Part shown: positions 30,701 to 39,728 of the stretch, piece by piece
Layout of the letters: the number at the start of each line of letters is the position of its first letter
Numbering within the stretch: the first letter of the stretch is position 1
Assembly (NCBI GenBank): GCA_903838565.1
Contig: CAILZB010000080.1
Coordinates: 41,711-105,710, forward strand
Origin: an uncultured beta proteobacterium
GTDB taxonomy: Bacteria > Pseudomonadota > Gammaproteobacteria > Burkholderiales > Burkholderiaceae_C
Direction of reading: 5' to 3'
DNA: 64,000 nucleotides
Position numbers and translations under genes: made by a program
The notes under the pieces: model-generated
What the model saw: only the letters and a program-made list of their open reading frames with translations
Told to the model about the DNA's origin: nothing
The model's database searches: none

Positions 30701-31645
30701 ACCATCATCGCACCCGGTGATGCCAAGCCCGCAGCCCACAAGGCCTCGGCGCATGTTCATGCTTCCACTGAGCAGCGCTACACGAGCTGGACCTTTGGCG
30801 AGCTGCCCGAGCTGATGGAGATCCGCAAGGGCGCGCAGGTGCTGATCGGTTTCCCGGCGCTGGTCGACGCGGGCGACGCGGTCACGATCGAGGTTTTTGA
30901 CGAACCGGAAGTCGCCGGTGCCAAACACCGCGCCGGTCTGCGCCGCCTGGTGGCACTGCAGATCAGGGACGCGCTCAAGTACCTGGAGAAGAACCTTCCC
31001 GAGCTGCAGAAGATGGCCGCGGCCTACATGACGGTCGGGCGTGCGGCCGATGGAACAGGCGGGGGAACGATGGAGGAATTGCGCGAGCACATCATTGCTC
31101 TGGCGCTGGATCGGGCTTTCCTGCTGGAGCCGCTGCCTGCGAACGAGCAGGATTTCAAGCGCCGCATCGAGGAAGGGCGAGGGCGCCTGACGCTGATCGC
31201 CAGCGAGGTGGCGCGTCTGGCCGCCACCATCCTGGCCGAGTACGCGCTGGCGTCCCGCAAGGTCAAGGACACGAAGGGCTTTCCCGAGGCAGTGGCTGAC
31301 GGCGCGCAGCAGCTGCAGCGCTTGATGCCCAAACGCTTTCTCGCCAGCACGCCATGGAGCCAGTTGCAGCATTTTTCGCGCTACCTCAAGGCCATTCAGC
31401 TGCGCTTGGACAAGCTGCGTGCCGACCCGGCTCGCGACGCCGCCAAGGCCGCCGAGCTCAAGCCGCTGGAGCAGCGCTACTGGCGAATGCTGGGCGAGCG
31501 CAAGGGCGCGATGGATGAGCGCATGCAGGAGTTTCGCTGGCTTTTGGAAGAGCTGCGCGTGAGCTTCTTTGCGCAGGAACTGCGCACGCCCCAGCCAGTG
31601 AGCGTCAAACGTCTGGAAAAAGCCTGGGCTCAGATCACGAGTTGA
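27737..31645 (+). CDS. hrpA: ATP-dependent RNA helicase HrpA (DEAH box)
   Basis: A 1302-residue DEAH-box RNA helicase. Motif I is VCGETGSGKTTQLPK at about residues 35-49, motif II IIIDEAHERSLNIDF, motif III VTSATIDAQRF, and motif VI QRAGRCGRV. The large C-terminal region typical of HrpA (OB-like and DUF3418-type parts) fills the remainder. The frame opens with a TTG at 27737; no ATG precedes the helicase core, so the exact start is uncertain by a few codons. Its 3' end overlaps the convergent ABC ATPase gene by 11 bases. Confidence 0.94.
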   Translation: MTASPLKIEFPESLPVSGKRDEIMAALAQHQVIIVCGETGSGKTTQLPKIALAMGRGKLNYPPGQGKLIGHTQPRRIAASSVAKRIAEELKTTLGDVVGFKVRFQDRLSRDTSVKLMTDGILLAETQTDPLLKAYDTIIIDEAHERSLNIDFLLGYLRQILPRRPDLKVIVTSATIDAQRFADHFASRNGPAPIIMVSGRMFPVEQRYRPFEESREYDLNSAIADGVDELWRDVHNSGDILVFLPGEREIREAADHLRKHLSHQPLFRNAEVLPLFARLSQAEQDRIFDGHTGRRIVLATNVAETSLTVPGIRYVIDAGTARMKRYSFRSKVEQLLVEPISQSSANQRAGRCGRVANGICIRLYEQKDFDARPRFTDPEILRSSLAGVILRMKSLHLGVVEDFAFLERPSGRAIADGYQLLAELGAVDDANELTPMGQELAKLPLDPRVGRMILEARERGALDEVLVIASALSVQDVRDRPMEMQTQADQAHVKFDDEKSEFSGYLKLWKWITDSKGSEGQHKLSNRQYEQLLRQNFVNIRRVREWRDIHSQLHTVVAEHKWRLNSLPASYEQLHLSMLSGLLGNIGCKAEAEGTQGEYLGARGIKFYAHPGAHLAKKPGRWIVAAELVETTRLFGRGIAGIEPQWLEQVGSHLLKKQLLDPHWEKKAAEVIAMERATLYGLVIYSGRRVNYGRVDMRAARDIFIREALIAEQWETPLPFLAANHKLLRQVEELEHKSRRQDVLVDDELIFAFYDQQLPADVCSGYSLERWYRDEVKRQPRLLQLTREELMRHEAAGITSSAFPKAIRLGGVDCKATYLHEPGDAKDGLTVEVPLFVLNQVNEERCEWLVPGMLKDKIQALLKSLPQRSRGRFVPLPQSAARLAEELGTPERYGHGALTDALLKTVRDETSLGILRNDFKLDMLAPHLFMNFRVVDEHGRQLGTGRNLGALKAELGAQARGAFQALAGLKLQSGAAVQAREGVRQAGQTIIAPGDAKPAAHKASAHVHASTEQRYTSWTFGELPELMEIRKGAQVLIGFPALVDAGDAVTIEVFDEPEVAGAKHRAGLRRLVALQIRDALKYLEKNLPELQKMAAAYMTVGRAADGTGGGTMEELREHIIALALDRAFLLEPLPANEQDFKRRIEEGRGRLTLIASEVARLAATILAEYALASRKVKDTKGFPEAVADGAQQLQRLMPKRFLASTPWSQLQHFSRYLKAIQLRLDKLRADPARDAAKAAELKPLEQRYWRMLGERKGAMDERMQEFRWLLEELRVSFFAQELRTPQPVSVKRLEKAWAQITS

Positions 31646-33341
31646 CGGCTGTTGGCCTGGTCTGGTAGCCGCGCGGAATCGCGCTCAGCAGCTGCTGGGT
31701 ATAGGCGTGTTGCGGATGGGCGTAGATCTGCTCTGCGCTGCCGCGCTCCACGATTTCGCCTTCGCTCATGACCAGGATTTCGTCGGCCATGTAGCGCACC
31801 ACGGCCAGGTCGTGGCTGATGAAGACGTAGGTCAGGCCGAACTCCTCCTGCAGATCGAGCAGCAGGTTCAGCACCGTGGCCTGCACGCTTACGTCCAGCG
31901 CGCTCACGCTTTCGTCGCAGACGATGATTTCGGGCTTCATCGACAGGCAGCGGGCGATGGCGATACGCTGACGCTGGCCGCCCGAGAATTCATGGGGATA
32001 CTTGCCGAAGGCGTCGGCGGGTAGCCCCACCTTGTCCAGCAGCGTCAGCGCCAACTGGGTACGCTCTTCGTCATCTTGGCCGATGCGGTGAATGCGCATC
32101 GGTTCGATCAGGATCTGCCCGACAGTGAAGCGCGGGTTCAGGCTGGCGTAGGGATTCTGGAAAATGATCTGGATGCGGCTGCGGAAGACGCGCATCTGGT
32201 TCGCGCTCAGCGTCATCAGGTCCTGGCCCTCAAACAGGATGCTGCCCGCGGTGGCGTCGGTCAGGCGGGTGAGCATCATGCCCACGGTGGTCTTGCCCGA
32301 ACCCGATTCGCCCACGACGCCCAGGGTGCGGCCCTTGTGCAGGTTGAAGCTGGCTTCCTTCACGGCCTCGACCACGCGTCGATTGAACAGGCCTTCTTTC
32401 AGCCGGTATTCCTTGCGCAGGCCCTTCACTTCGACCAGCGCCGAGTCCCCCATGGGCCGCGTCACACGCTGCTCCGTGATCAGGGGCCGGCCCTGCATGA
32501 TGTCGTCGATCACGGCCAGACGTCGCGGGCGCGAATCGAGCCTTGGGCGACACGCCAGCAAGGCTTTGGTATACGCGTCCTGCGGCGCATTGAAGATGGC
32601 TTCAACTGAGCCCGCCTCGCGTATCTGCCCATTGCGCATCACCACCACCTGATTGGAAATTTCCCCCACCAACCCGAGGTCGTGGCTGATGAACAGCACG
32701 CTCATCTTCTGGCGCTGCTGCAAGCGCGCGAGCAGCTCCATGATCTGACGCTGCACGGTCACGTCCAGCGCAGTCGTGGGTTCGTCCGCAATCAGCAGCT
32801 TGGGCTCGCAAGCGATGGCGATGGCGATCATGACGCGTTGCTGCTGGCCGCCCGAGAGCTCGTGCGGATACGCGTTCAGGCGCGAGCGCGCCTGCGGGAT
32901 GCCGACCTCGGTCATCAACTCCAGCGCACGGTCCAGCGCCTGCTTGGGCGACAGTTTCAGGTGGATGCGCAGCACTTCGGCGATCTGCTCGCCCACGGTG
33001 AACACCGGATTGAGCGAGCTCATGGGCTCCTGAAAAACCACCGAAATGTCCTTGCCGCGCAGCGCGCGCATGTCGGCCATCGGCAGTTGCAGCAGATCGC
33101 GGCCGCCGTAGATGATCTTGCTCTGCGGGCTGTGAAAAGCGTTTTCCGGCAGCAGGCGCACGATGCTCATGGCGCTCACGCTCTTGCCGCTGCCGGACTC
33201 GCCCACCAGGGCCACGGTGCTGTTGGCGGGCACATCGAAGCTCACGTCCCTGACGGCGTGCACCACGTGGCTCTTGCCAAGTTGAAAGGACGCGCTCAGG
33301 TTTTGTACGCTGATCAAAGGGGTCATTTTGTGTGCGTCCAT
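31635..33341 (-). CDS. Fused double ABC transporter ATP-binding protein (oligopeptide type)
   Basis: A 568-residue ATPase made of two full ABC domains, as in YejF or fused Opp/Dpp DF proteins. Domain 1 has Walker A LVGESGSGKSVSA, signature LSGGQQQRVMIAIA and Walker B LLIADEPTTALDV. Domain 2 has Walker A VVGESGSGKTTVG, signature FSGGQRQRIAIARC and Walker B IIVCDESVSALDV. The two permease genes lie directly upstream on the same strand and the binding protein is divergent beyond them, so this is a complete importer. Starts at 33341 or 33326 are both possible. Confidence 0.93.
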   Translation of the reverse strand: MDAHKMTPLISVQNLSASFQLGKSHVVHAVRDVSFDVPANSTVALVGESGSGKSVSAMSIVRLLPENAFHSPQSKIIYGGRDLLQLPMADMRALRGKDISVVFQEPMSSLNPVFTVGEQIAEVLRIHLKLSPKQALDRALELMTEVGIPQARSRLNAYPHELSGGQQQRVMIAIAIACEPKLLIADEPTTALDVTVQRQIMELLARLQQRQKMSVLFISHDLGLVGEISNQVVVMRNGQIREAGSVEAIFNAPQDAYTKALLACRPRLDSRPRRLAVIDDIMQGRPLITEQRVTRPMGDSALVEVKGLRKEYRLKEGLFNRRVVEAVKEASFNLHKGRTLGVVGESGSGKTTVGMMLTRLTDATAGSILFEGQDLMTLSANQMRVFRSRIQIIFQNPYASLNPRFTVGQILIEPMRIHRIGQDDEERTQLALTLLDKVGLPADAFGKYPHEFSGGQRQRIAIARCLSMKPEIIVCDESVSALDVSVQATVLNLLLDLQEEFGLTYVFISHDLAVVRYMADEILVMSEGEIVERGSAEQIYAHPQHAYTQQLLSAIPRGYQTRPTAVNS

Positions 33342-33378
33342 GTTCGGGTCGGCGCCGCGCCGCCCCAAGCCGAGCCAG

Positions 33379-33391
33379 CCCCCCTGGGGGG
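33379..33391. repeat. C6-T-G6 palindrome between permease and ATPase genes
   Basis: Six C, one T and six G form a compact palindrome in an 87-base gap inside the transporter operon. GC-rich elements of this look are dispersed in Comamonadaceae genomes. A similar C5-A-G5 element occurs at 46754-46764. Confidence 0.4.
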
Positions 33392-33428
33392 AAGTGCATC
33401 ACACGAAGTGGAAAACGTGGGGGCCATA

Positions 33429-34499
33429 TCAGCGCAGTTTCGGGTCGAGGGCATCGCGCAGCGCATCGGTGAGCAGCGCAAACGCCGTCACAAAGGTGGC
33501 CATGCAGACCGTGGCCGCCACCAGCTGCCACCACTTGCCCAGCACCAGTTCGGTCTGCGCCTCAGACAGCATCGTGCCCCAGCTCACCATGTCGATCGGT
33601 ACGCCCAGGCCCAGGAACGACAGGATCACCTCGGCCTTGATGAATCCCACGACGTACAGGCTCAGTTGCACCAGCACCACGTGGCTGATGTTGGGCAGGA
33701 TGTGCACGAACATGCGCGAGGCGTGGGACGCGCCGATGGCCTCGGCGGCGCGTACGTACTCGCGCGAACGATGCTTCAGGTATTCGGCGCGAATCAGGCG
33801 GTAAATGCCGGTCCAGCCCACCAGGCTCAGGATGATGATGATGGTCCAGATGCCACTGCCCAGGGTTTTGGCGAGAGGTCCGGACTTGAGGACAGCCGCC
33901 AATGCAAATACCAGCAGGATGAAGGGAATGGCGGTGAAAACGTTGTACAGCCATTCCAGCAGGTCATCCGCCCAGCCGCCAAAATAGCCCGCCACAGCGC
34001 CCAGCAGCGTGCCGATGAAGGTAGCGAACAAGGCCGCCGCCAGGCCGACACTGATCGACACCTGCGCGCCCTTGATCACCTTGCTCAACACGTCTCGGCC
34101 CAACTGATCGCCACCAAAGGGCAGGGTGTCGGATTTCGTTGTCACCACGGTCTTGATCTTGGCGGCGCGCTCGGCCCATTCGGCGTAGCGCGGTGCCAGA
34201 GGGTCCACGTCGCTGATGTCCACATTGGGGCCGACGGGCGCATCGATCACGGCATTTTGCGAACCGTCGACAATTTTTCCAATGAAGTGGGGCGGCGCGA
34301 ATGGCGTGCCGACTTCCTTTTGCCAGTCCTTGGCGACCAACCCCACTTGCGCCAACAGCACGAGACCAACGAAGAACAGCGTCACGACCAGAGACACCAA
34401 ACCCACACGGTCGGCTTTGAGCCGCTTCCAGGCCTGGGCCCAGACGCCGGGGGACTTTGGCAAGGCGGCGATTCGGGGAACGTTCATAGCGGTGTTCAT
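33429..34499 (-). CDS. ABC transporter permease, DppC/YejE type
   Basis: A 356-residue inner-membrane permease. It has an N-terminal membrane segment (about residues 33-53), a periplasmic stretch, then the BPD transporter domain with about five more segments. The EAA-like loop is in EYVRAAEAIGASHASRMFVHILPN, where it contacts the ATPase. The segment TLPFGGDQLGRDVLSKVIKGAQVS is the standard DppC motif preceding the transport domain. It overlaps the upstream B-type permease by four bases and precedes the fused ATPase gene. Confidence 0.93.
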   Translation of the reverse strand: MNTAMNVPRIAALPKSPGVWAQAWKRLKADRVGLVSLVVTLFFVGLVLLAQVGLVAKDWQKEVGTPFAPPHFIGKIVDGSQNAVIDAPVGPNVDISDVDPLAPRYAEWAERAAKIKTVVTTKSDTLPFGGDQLGRDVLSKVIKGAQVSISVGLAAALFATFIGTLLGAVAGYFGGWADDLLEWLYNVFTAIPFILLVFALAAVLKSGPLAKTLGSGIWTIIIILSLVGWTGIYRLIRAEYLKHRSREYVRAAEAIGASHASRMFVHILPNISHVVLVQLSLYVVGFIKAEVILSFLGLGVPIDMVSWGTMLSEAQTELVLGKWWQLVAATVCMATFVTAFALLTDALRDALDPKLR

Positions 34500-35434
34500 T
34501 TCAGCGTCACCCTCGGATCGACAAACTTGTACAGTACATCGGTGCTGAGGTTGATCACCATCGTCAGCGCGGCCAGATACACAGTGGCGGCCTGTATCAC
34601 GGGATAGTCGCTGCGGTTCACCGCTGACAGGATTTCGCGCCCCAGACCGGGAATGGAGAAGAACACCTCGATCAGGAACGACCCAATGAAGACACCGGGC
34701 AATTCCGTGGCGACGTTCGTGAGGATGGGAATCATGGCGTTGCGCAGCACGTGTTTGAACATGATGGTGTTCTCGCTCACGCCCTTGGCGCGCGCCGTGC
34801 GCACGTAGTCCTGGCCGATCTCGTCAAGAAAGAAGCTGCGGTACAGGCGCGTCTGCGGCGCCAGACTCACCAGCACGGCAAGAAACACGGGCAAGGGCGC
34901 ATAGGTGACCAAGTTCTTCCAGAAGTTGTCGCTCCAGCCCTGCACCGGGAACCATCCCAGCACAAAGCCGAACAGGAATTGGCCGACGATGATGTACACG
35001 AGAAAGCTCACCGACAGCGCCACTGTCGTGACGATCATGATGACTCTGTCAGTCAGGCTGCCGCGAACATAGGCCACGGCCATCCCAGCCACGATGGCCA
35101 GCACCACCTGCAGCAGCAGGATCGGGATCATGATGGTCAGTGTCGCGGGCAAGCGTGTGGCAAAGATGTGCGAGATGGCCTCGTTCGTGGTCCAGCTCCT
35201 GCCCCACTCGAAGCTGAAGATCTGCTGAACGAAGATCCAGAGTTGTTCCCACACGGGCTTGTCCAGGCCGAGCTGCGCGCGGATGGAAGCGATGCGCTCT
35301 GGGGAAGATTTCAACCCGGCCATGATCTCAGCCGGGTCGCCGCCGAAGAACTTGAACAGGAAGAATATCAGCAGGATCACGCCCAGGAGCGTGGGAACCA
35401 TTTGCCAAATGCGTCGGAGGATGTACGAAAGCAT
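34496..35434 (-). CDS. ABC transporter permease, DppB/YejB type
   Basis: A 312-residue six-segment inner-membrane permease. The N-terminus MLSYILRRIWQMVPTLLGVILLIFFLF is the family hallmark, and the EAA-like loop is in DYVRTARAKGVSENTIMFKHVLRNAMIPI. It is the first gene of the B-C-ATPase operon. The binding-protein gene begins 131 bases away on the opposite strand, so both promoters share 35435-35565. Confidence 0.94.
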   Translation of the reverse strand: MLSYILRRIWQMVPTLLGVILLIFFLFKFFGGDPAEIMAGLKSSPERIASIRAQLGLDKPVWEQLWIFVQQIFSFEWGRSWTTNEAISHIFATRLPATLTIMIPILLLQVVLAIVAGMAVAYVRGSLTDRVIMIVTTVALSVSFLVYIIVGQFLFGFVLGWFPVQGWSDNFWKNLVTYAPLPVFLAVLVSLAPQTRLYRSFFLDEIGQDYVRTARAKGVSENTIMFKHVLRNAMIPILTNVATELPGVFIGSFLIEVFFSIPGLGREILSAVNRSDYPVIQAATVYLAALTMVINLSTDVLYKFVDPRVTLK

Positions 35435-35565
35435 GGATATCCTGAAACCTTGCGGGATAGACCGCAGCTACACACCGTGAACCAGTTCTACCCTCCACAA
35501 ATTAAAGGGATTGAGCGGCCCGGACCGATTATGCTTGCATCACGATTTCAAACGCATGGGTGTTT

Positions 35566-37395
35566 ATGAGCATACGAAATGGTTGGGTGAAGAGCTTCCT
35601 GGGTGCTGCGCTGGCGCTACTGAGCGTGGCTTCAGTTCTGGCGCAGAACAAACCGAACCCACCGAACCAACCGGAAAAAGTCCTGCGCTATGCGTTCGAG
35701 GTCGCTGAGACCGGATTTGATCCGGCTCAGATTTCGGACAGATATTCACGCATCGCCACAGAGAATATTTTTGATGCACTCTACGCTTACGACTACTTGG
35801 CGCGGCCGGTCAAGGTCCGGCCCAACGTGGCGGTCGGCATGCCCGAGATCAGCGCTGACTTTCGCACCTGGACGATCAAGATCAAGTCGGGGATTTATTT
35901 TGCCGACGATGCGGCGTTCCAGGGCAAAAAACGAGAGTTGACGGCGCAGGATTTTGTCTACAGCTACAAGCGTATTTTCGATCCCAAGAACAAAAGTGCG
36001 CTCTTCAGCGAACTTGAGGGTGCCAAGCTGCTGGGCATGGATGAGTTGCGGCGCGACTCGGAAAGGCCGGGTGCCAGCTTCGACTATGACAAAGAAGTGC
36101 CAGGCATTCACGCGTTGGACCGATACACCATTCAGTTCAAGTTGGCAGAGACCCGGCCGCGCTTCATCTACTCGCTGGCCGACGCAAGTGTTGAGGGTGC
36201 AGTGGCGCGTGAGGTGGTGGAAATGTATGGCGACAAGATCATGGAACACCCGGTGGGAACGGGCCCATTCAAGCTGGACAAGTGGACGCGTTCGTCCAAA
36301 ATCACCTTTGTGAAGAACCCGAACTTCCGGGAAGAGTTTTACGAGGCGGAGCCACCTGCCGACGATGCCCGTTCACAGGCGATCTACCAGCAGATGAAGG
36401 GCAGACGTATCCCTATGTTGGATCGGGTTGAGATTTCCATCATTGAGGAAGTTCAGCCACGCTGGCTCTCTTTTTTGGGTAACGATCACGAGCTTTTGCC
36501 GGGCTTGCCGAATGCTTTTGCCTACCAGGCCATTCCCAATAATCGCCTCGCGCCCAATCTGGCAAAGAAACACATCTCCATGGAGCGGGTACCCGTGCCG
36601 GAAGTTTCGATGAGCTACTTCAACATGGAGGACCCCGTCGTCGGCGGTTACACGGCTGGCAAAGTGGCCTTGCGCCGGGCCATCGGTCTTGCCTACAACA
36701 CTGAAGAGGAAATCCGCCTGCCCCGGCGCAATCAGGCTATTCCGGCGCAAGGCCCGATAGTGCCCATGACTTTCGGCTACGACCCAAAATTCAAGACCGA
36801 GATGAGCGAGTTCAACCGTGCCAAAGCCATGGCGCTGCTGGACATGTTCGGCTACGTGGACAAGGATGGCGACGGGTGGCGCGACATGCCCGATGGGTCG
36901 CCGCTGGTGCTGGAGTACGCCACGACGCCCGACGCAGCGATGCGCGAGCTCAATGAAATCTGGAAGAAGAACATGGACGCGATCGGCATCAGGATCGTGT
37001 TCCTGACCGGTAAGTGGCCGGAGCACCTGAAAGCTGCGCGCGCTGGCAAGTTGATGATGTGGGGCCTCGGGTTCAGTGCATCCATGCCCGATGGCGGCGA
37101 CCTGCTTTCGCTGGGTTATGGACCGGAAAAGGGCGAGGGCAACCTGGCGCGTTTCGAAAACAAGGAGTTCGACCAGTTATACACGAAGCAATTGTTGCTG
37201 CCGGATGGTCCTGAGCGTCTGGCAGTCATGCAGCAGATGGTCAAGATCATGGTGGCCCACATGCCTTACAAGTTCAACACCCATGGCATTCGCACGGACC
37301 TGACGCAGCCATGGTTGCTGGGCTATCGCCGCCACCCGGTCTCGAGGGCATTTTGGCGCTACGTCGACATCGATACCTCCAAATTACCCAAGTAG
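35566..37395 (+). CDS. Extracellular solute-binding protein, family 5 (oligopeptide type)
   Basis: A 609-residue periplasmic binding protein with a signal peptide (about residues 1-27, ending VLAQ). Family 5 features include AETGFDPAQISDRYSRIATENIFDALY near the start, GTGPFKLDKWTRSSKITFVKNPNF, and the C-terminal WRYVDIDTSKLPK. It would deliver peptides or a related solute to the divergent permease/ATPase set, and it most resembles YejA-like proteins by length and gene order. The in-frame GTG at 35560 lies only two codons earlier; I chose the ATG at 35566. Confidence 0.92.
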   Translation: MSIRNGWVKSFLGAALALLSVASVLAQNKPNPPNQPEKVLRYAFEVAETGFDPAQISDRYSRIATENIFDALYAYDYLARPVKVRPNVAVGMPEISADFRTWTIKIKSGIYFADDAAFQGKKRELTAQDFVYSYKRIFDPKNKSALFSELEGAKLLGMDELRRDSERPGASFDYDKEVPGIHALDRYTIQFKLAETRPRFIYSLADASVEGAVAREVVEMYGDKIMEHPVGTGPFKLDKWTRSSKITFVKNPNFREEFYEAEPPADDARSQAIYQQMKGRRIPMLDRVEISIIEEVQPRWLSFLGNDHELLPGLPNAFAYQAIPNNRLAPNLAKKHISMERVPVPEVSMSYFNMEDPVVGGYTAGKVALRRAIGLAYNTEEEIRLPRRNQAIPAQGPIVPMTFGYDPKFKTEMSEFNRAKAMALLDMFGYVDKDGDGWRDMPDGSPLVLEYATTPDAAMRELNEIWKKNMDAIGIRIVFLTGKWPEHLKAARAGKLMMWGLGFSASMPDGGDLLSLGYGPEKGEGNLARFENKEFDQLYTKQLLLPDGPERLAVMQQMVKIMVAHMPYKFNTHGIRTDLTQPWLLGYRRHPVSRAFWRYVDIDTSKLPK

Positions 37396-37409
37396 ACCGG
37401 GCGCGCGTT

Positions 37410-38588
37410 TTACAGCCGCGCCAGCCGACCCAACGCGGCGTTCAGCGTCTCGTCCTTCTTCGCGAAGCAAAAACGCACCACGCGCTGGTCGAAACCGTTG
37501 CCATAGAACGCCGACAGGGGAATCGCGGCGACGCCGATTTCGCGCGTGAGCCATTGGCAGAAATCAGCCTCGGGAAGATCCCGTTCGGGCACGCCCAGAG
37601 CCGAGATGTCGACGCACTGAAAATACGTGCCTTCGCCCGCAAGCATCCTGAATTTGGTCTGCGCCAGGCCGGCGCGAAACAGGTCGCGCTTGCGCTGGTA
37701 GAACGCGCTCAAGCTCAGGTACGGTGCGGCGTCTTCCATGTAGCTGGCCAGCGCGTACTGCACCGGCGTGTTCACGGTGAAGACATTGAACTGGTGCACC
37801 TTGCGGAACTCCGCGCTCAGGGATGCCGGTGCCGCCACGAAGCCCACCTTCCAGCCCGTCACGTGGTAGGTCTTGCCGAAACTGGAGACGATGAAGGCGC
37901 GCGCGGCCAGTCCCGGGAAACGTGCTGCGCTCTGGTGCTGCTGCCCGTCGTACACCATGTGTTCGTAGACCTCATCGCTGATCAGCAGCACCTCGGTGGG
38001 CGCCAGTATCTCCTGCAACCTGAGCATGTCCTGTTGCGACCAGACCGTGCCGCTGGGGTTGTGCGGCGAGTTGATGATGATGGCCCGGGTCTTGGGCGTG
38101 ATGGCGGCAGAAATCTTGTCGAAGTCGGGGCGGAAGGTGCCGGGCGTGAGCGGCACGCGCACCACCTTGCCACCGGCGAGTTCGATGTTGGGCACGTAGC
38201 TGTCGTAGCAGGGCTCCAGAACGATCACTTCGTCACCGGGATGCACGACGGCCAGGATGACGGTGATGATGGCCTGCGTGGCGCCGGCGGTGACGGTGAT
38301 CTCGGTGTTGGCGTTGTAGTCGCGGCCGTAAAGGGACTTGATCTTGAGCGCGATGGCTTCGCGCAGCACCGGCACACCGGTCATCGGCGGGTACTGGTTC
38401 TGGCCGCGCTGCATCGCCAGCGTCACCGCGTCGATGAGTTGCGGATCGCAATCGAAGTCCGGGAAGCCCTGACCCAGATTGACAGCCCCGGTTTCTGCGG
38501 CCAGCGCCGACATCACAGTGAAGATGGTGGTGCCGACATTCGGCAGGCGGGATTGGAGGATGGGGGTATGCAACGTGGAGGAAGTCAT
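37410..38588 (-). CDS. PLP-dependent aminotransferase (methionine/aromatic aminotransferase-like)
   Basis: A 392-residue class I/II aminotransferase. The PLP-binding Asp/Tyr segment is LLISDEVYEHMVYDG, the Schiff-base Lys is in SSFGKTYHVTGWKVGF, and the substrate carboxylate Arg is in VVRFCFAKKDETL. NLGQGFPDFDCDP near the N-terminus is typical of the YbdL/kynurenine aminotransferase branch, which often uses methionine and 2-oxo acids. Substrate is inferred. It converges with the solute-binding protein gene (14-base gap). Confidence 0.9.
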   Translation of the reverse strand: MTSSTLHTPILQSRLPNVGTTIFTVMSALAAETGAVNLGQGFPDFDCDPQLIDAVTLAMQRGQNQYPPMTGVPVLREAIALKIKSLYGRDYNANTEITVTAGATQAIITVILAVVHPGDEVIVLEPCYDSYVPNIELAGGKVVRVPLTPGTFRPDFDKISAAITPKTRAIIINSPHNPSGTVWSQQDMLRLQEILAPTEVLLISDEVYEHMVYDGQQHQSAARFPGLAARAFIVSSFGKTYHVTGWKVGFVAAPASLSAEFRKVHQFNVFTVNTPVQYALASYMEDAAPYLSLSAFYQRKRDLFRAGLAQTKFRMLAGEGTYFQCVDISALGVPERDLPEADFCQWLTREIGVAAIPLSAFYGNGFDQRVVRFCFAKKDETLNAALGRLARL

Positions 38589-38621
38589 GAATGGGTAGGT
38601 CCCGCAAGCTTAATCAGTTGA

Positions 38622-38737
38622 GGACAGAGCGGGATTATTGGGGTCAGAGTCCAAATTCGCAGAGCCTTCCGCTCCCCCGCAGGGCGCAGCGCTGTGCGCC
38701 GCGGCGAAAGTGGCGTCTGACCCCATAATCTCTGTCC
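38622..38737. repeat. Palindromic repeat element (REP/RAYT-like)
   Basis: The left arm (38622-38648) and right arm (38716-38737) share GGACAGAG, ATTAT and GGGGTCAGA in inverted orientation with small insertions, enclosing about 67 bases that contain smaller GC-rich palindromes. The GGGGTCAGA core resembles ends seen near REP-associated transposases in other genomes. No transposase is inside. It fills the gap between cysB and the aminotransferase gene. Confidence 0.55.
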
Positions 38738-38746
38738 CACAAGGTC

Positions 38747-39688
38747 TCACAATTCAAAGTCGTCCGCGTGTCCGCTCATCGCCTTGGCGACGAGGTTGCG
38801 GTCGAGCCGGTCACTCAGCAACTCGGCGAATTTCAGCACAAAGTGGCGCAGGTAGGCGCCGCGCTTGAAAGCGACGCGCGCCACGTTGACGCCAAAAAGT
38901 TGGCCACCCGGGCGCACCACCAGGTCGGCGTTGCTGTCGTCGCGCACGGCCATCTCGGCCACGATGCCTACGCCCATTCCGAGCCGGACATAGGTCTTGA
39001 TCACGTCCGAGTCGATCGCTTCCATGGCGATGCGCGGCGTGAGCGAGCGGTGCGCAAACGCGGCGTCGATCTTGGTGCGGCCGGTGAAACTCGGGTGGTA
39101 GGTGATCAGGGGCTCGGCCGCCAGGTCTTCCAGCGTCAGGTGCTCTTTCTTTGCCAGCGGGTGCGACAGGGGAAACACCAGCACGTGCTGCCACTCGTAG
39201 CAGGGCAGGGTCACGAGCTCGGGGTAGTTGGTCAGGGCTTCGGTCGCCATGCCGATCTCGGCCACCTCATCGATCAGCATGCGGGCCACCTGGTCGGGCG
39301 TTCCCTGGTGCAGGCAGATGTTGACCTTGGGATAGGCTTCGCGCAACTTGGCCACCGGCACGGGCAGGACGTAGCGCGCCTGCGTGTGGGTGGTGGCGAC
39401 CGACAGCGTGCCGCTGTCCTGCGCGCTGAACTGCTCGCCAATGCGCTTCAAGTTGCCCACTTCTCGCATGATGATTTCAATGCTTTTGAGGACATGCTGT
39501 CCCGGCTCGGTCACGCGCTTGAGGCGTTTTCCGTGGCGCGCAAAGATCTCGATGCCGAGTTCCTCCTCCAGTTCGATGATGGCCTTGGAGACCCCGGGCT
39601 GCGAGGTGTGCAGCGCCTTTGCCGCTTCTGTCAGATTCAGGTTGCGGCGAACCGCCTCTTGCAGAAAACGAAATTGGTGCAGATTCAT
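38747..39688 (-). CDS. cysB: CysB-like LysR-family transcriptional regulator
   Basis: A 313-residue LysR regulator. The N-terminal winged HTH is NLHQFRFLQEAVRRNLNLTEAAKALHTSQPGVSKAIIELEEELG. The ligand-binding domain contains the CysB-typical TTHTQARYVLPVPVAKLR and HQGTPDQVARML. CysB controls sulfate assimilation and uses acetylserine as inducer. It follows a sirohydrochlorin-chelatase-like gene, which fits, since sulfite reductase needs siroheme. It is the last gene of the lptF-lptG-cbiX-cysB run. Confidence 0.93.
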   Translation of the reverse strand: MNLHQFRFLQEAVRRNLNLTEAAKALHTSQPGVSKAIIELEEELGIEIFARHGKRLKRVTEPGQHVLKSIEIIMREVGNLKRIGEQFSAQDSGTLSVATTHTQARYVLPVPVAKLREAYPKVNICLHQGTPDQVARMLIDEVAEIGMATEALTNYPELVTLPCYEWQHVLVFPLSHPLAKKEHLTLEDLAAEPLITYHPSFTGRTKIDAAFAHRSLTPRIAMEAIDSDVIKTYVRLGMGVGIVAEMAVRDDSNADLVVRPGGQLFGVNVARVAFKRGAYLRHFVLKFAELLSDRLDRNLVAKAMSGHADDFEL

Positions 39689-39728
39689 GGGTAAATTCTA
39701 CCCACTGACGCGGTGTTGCCCGCAGCCA

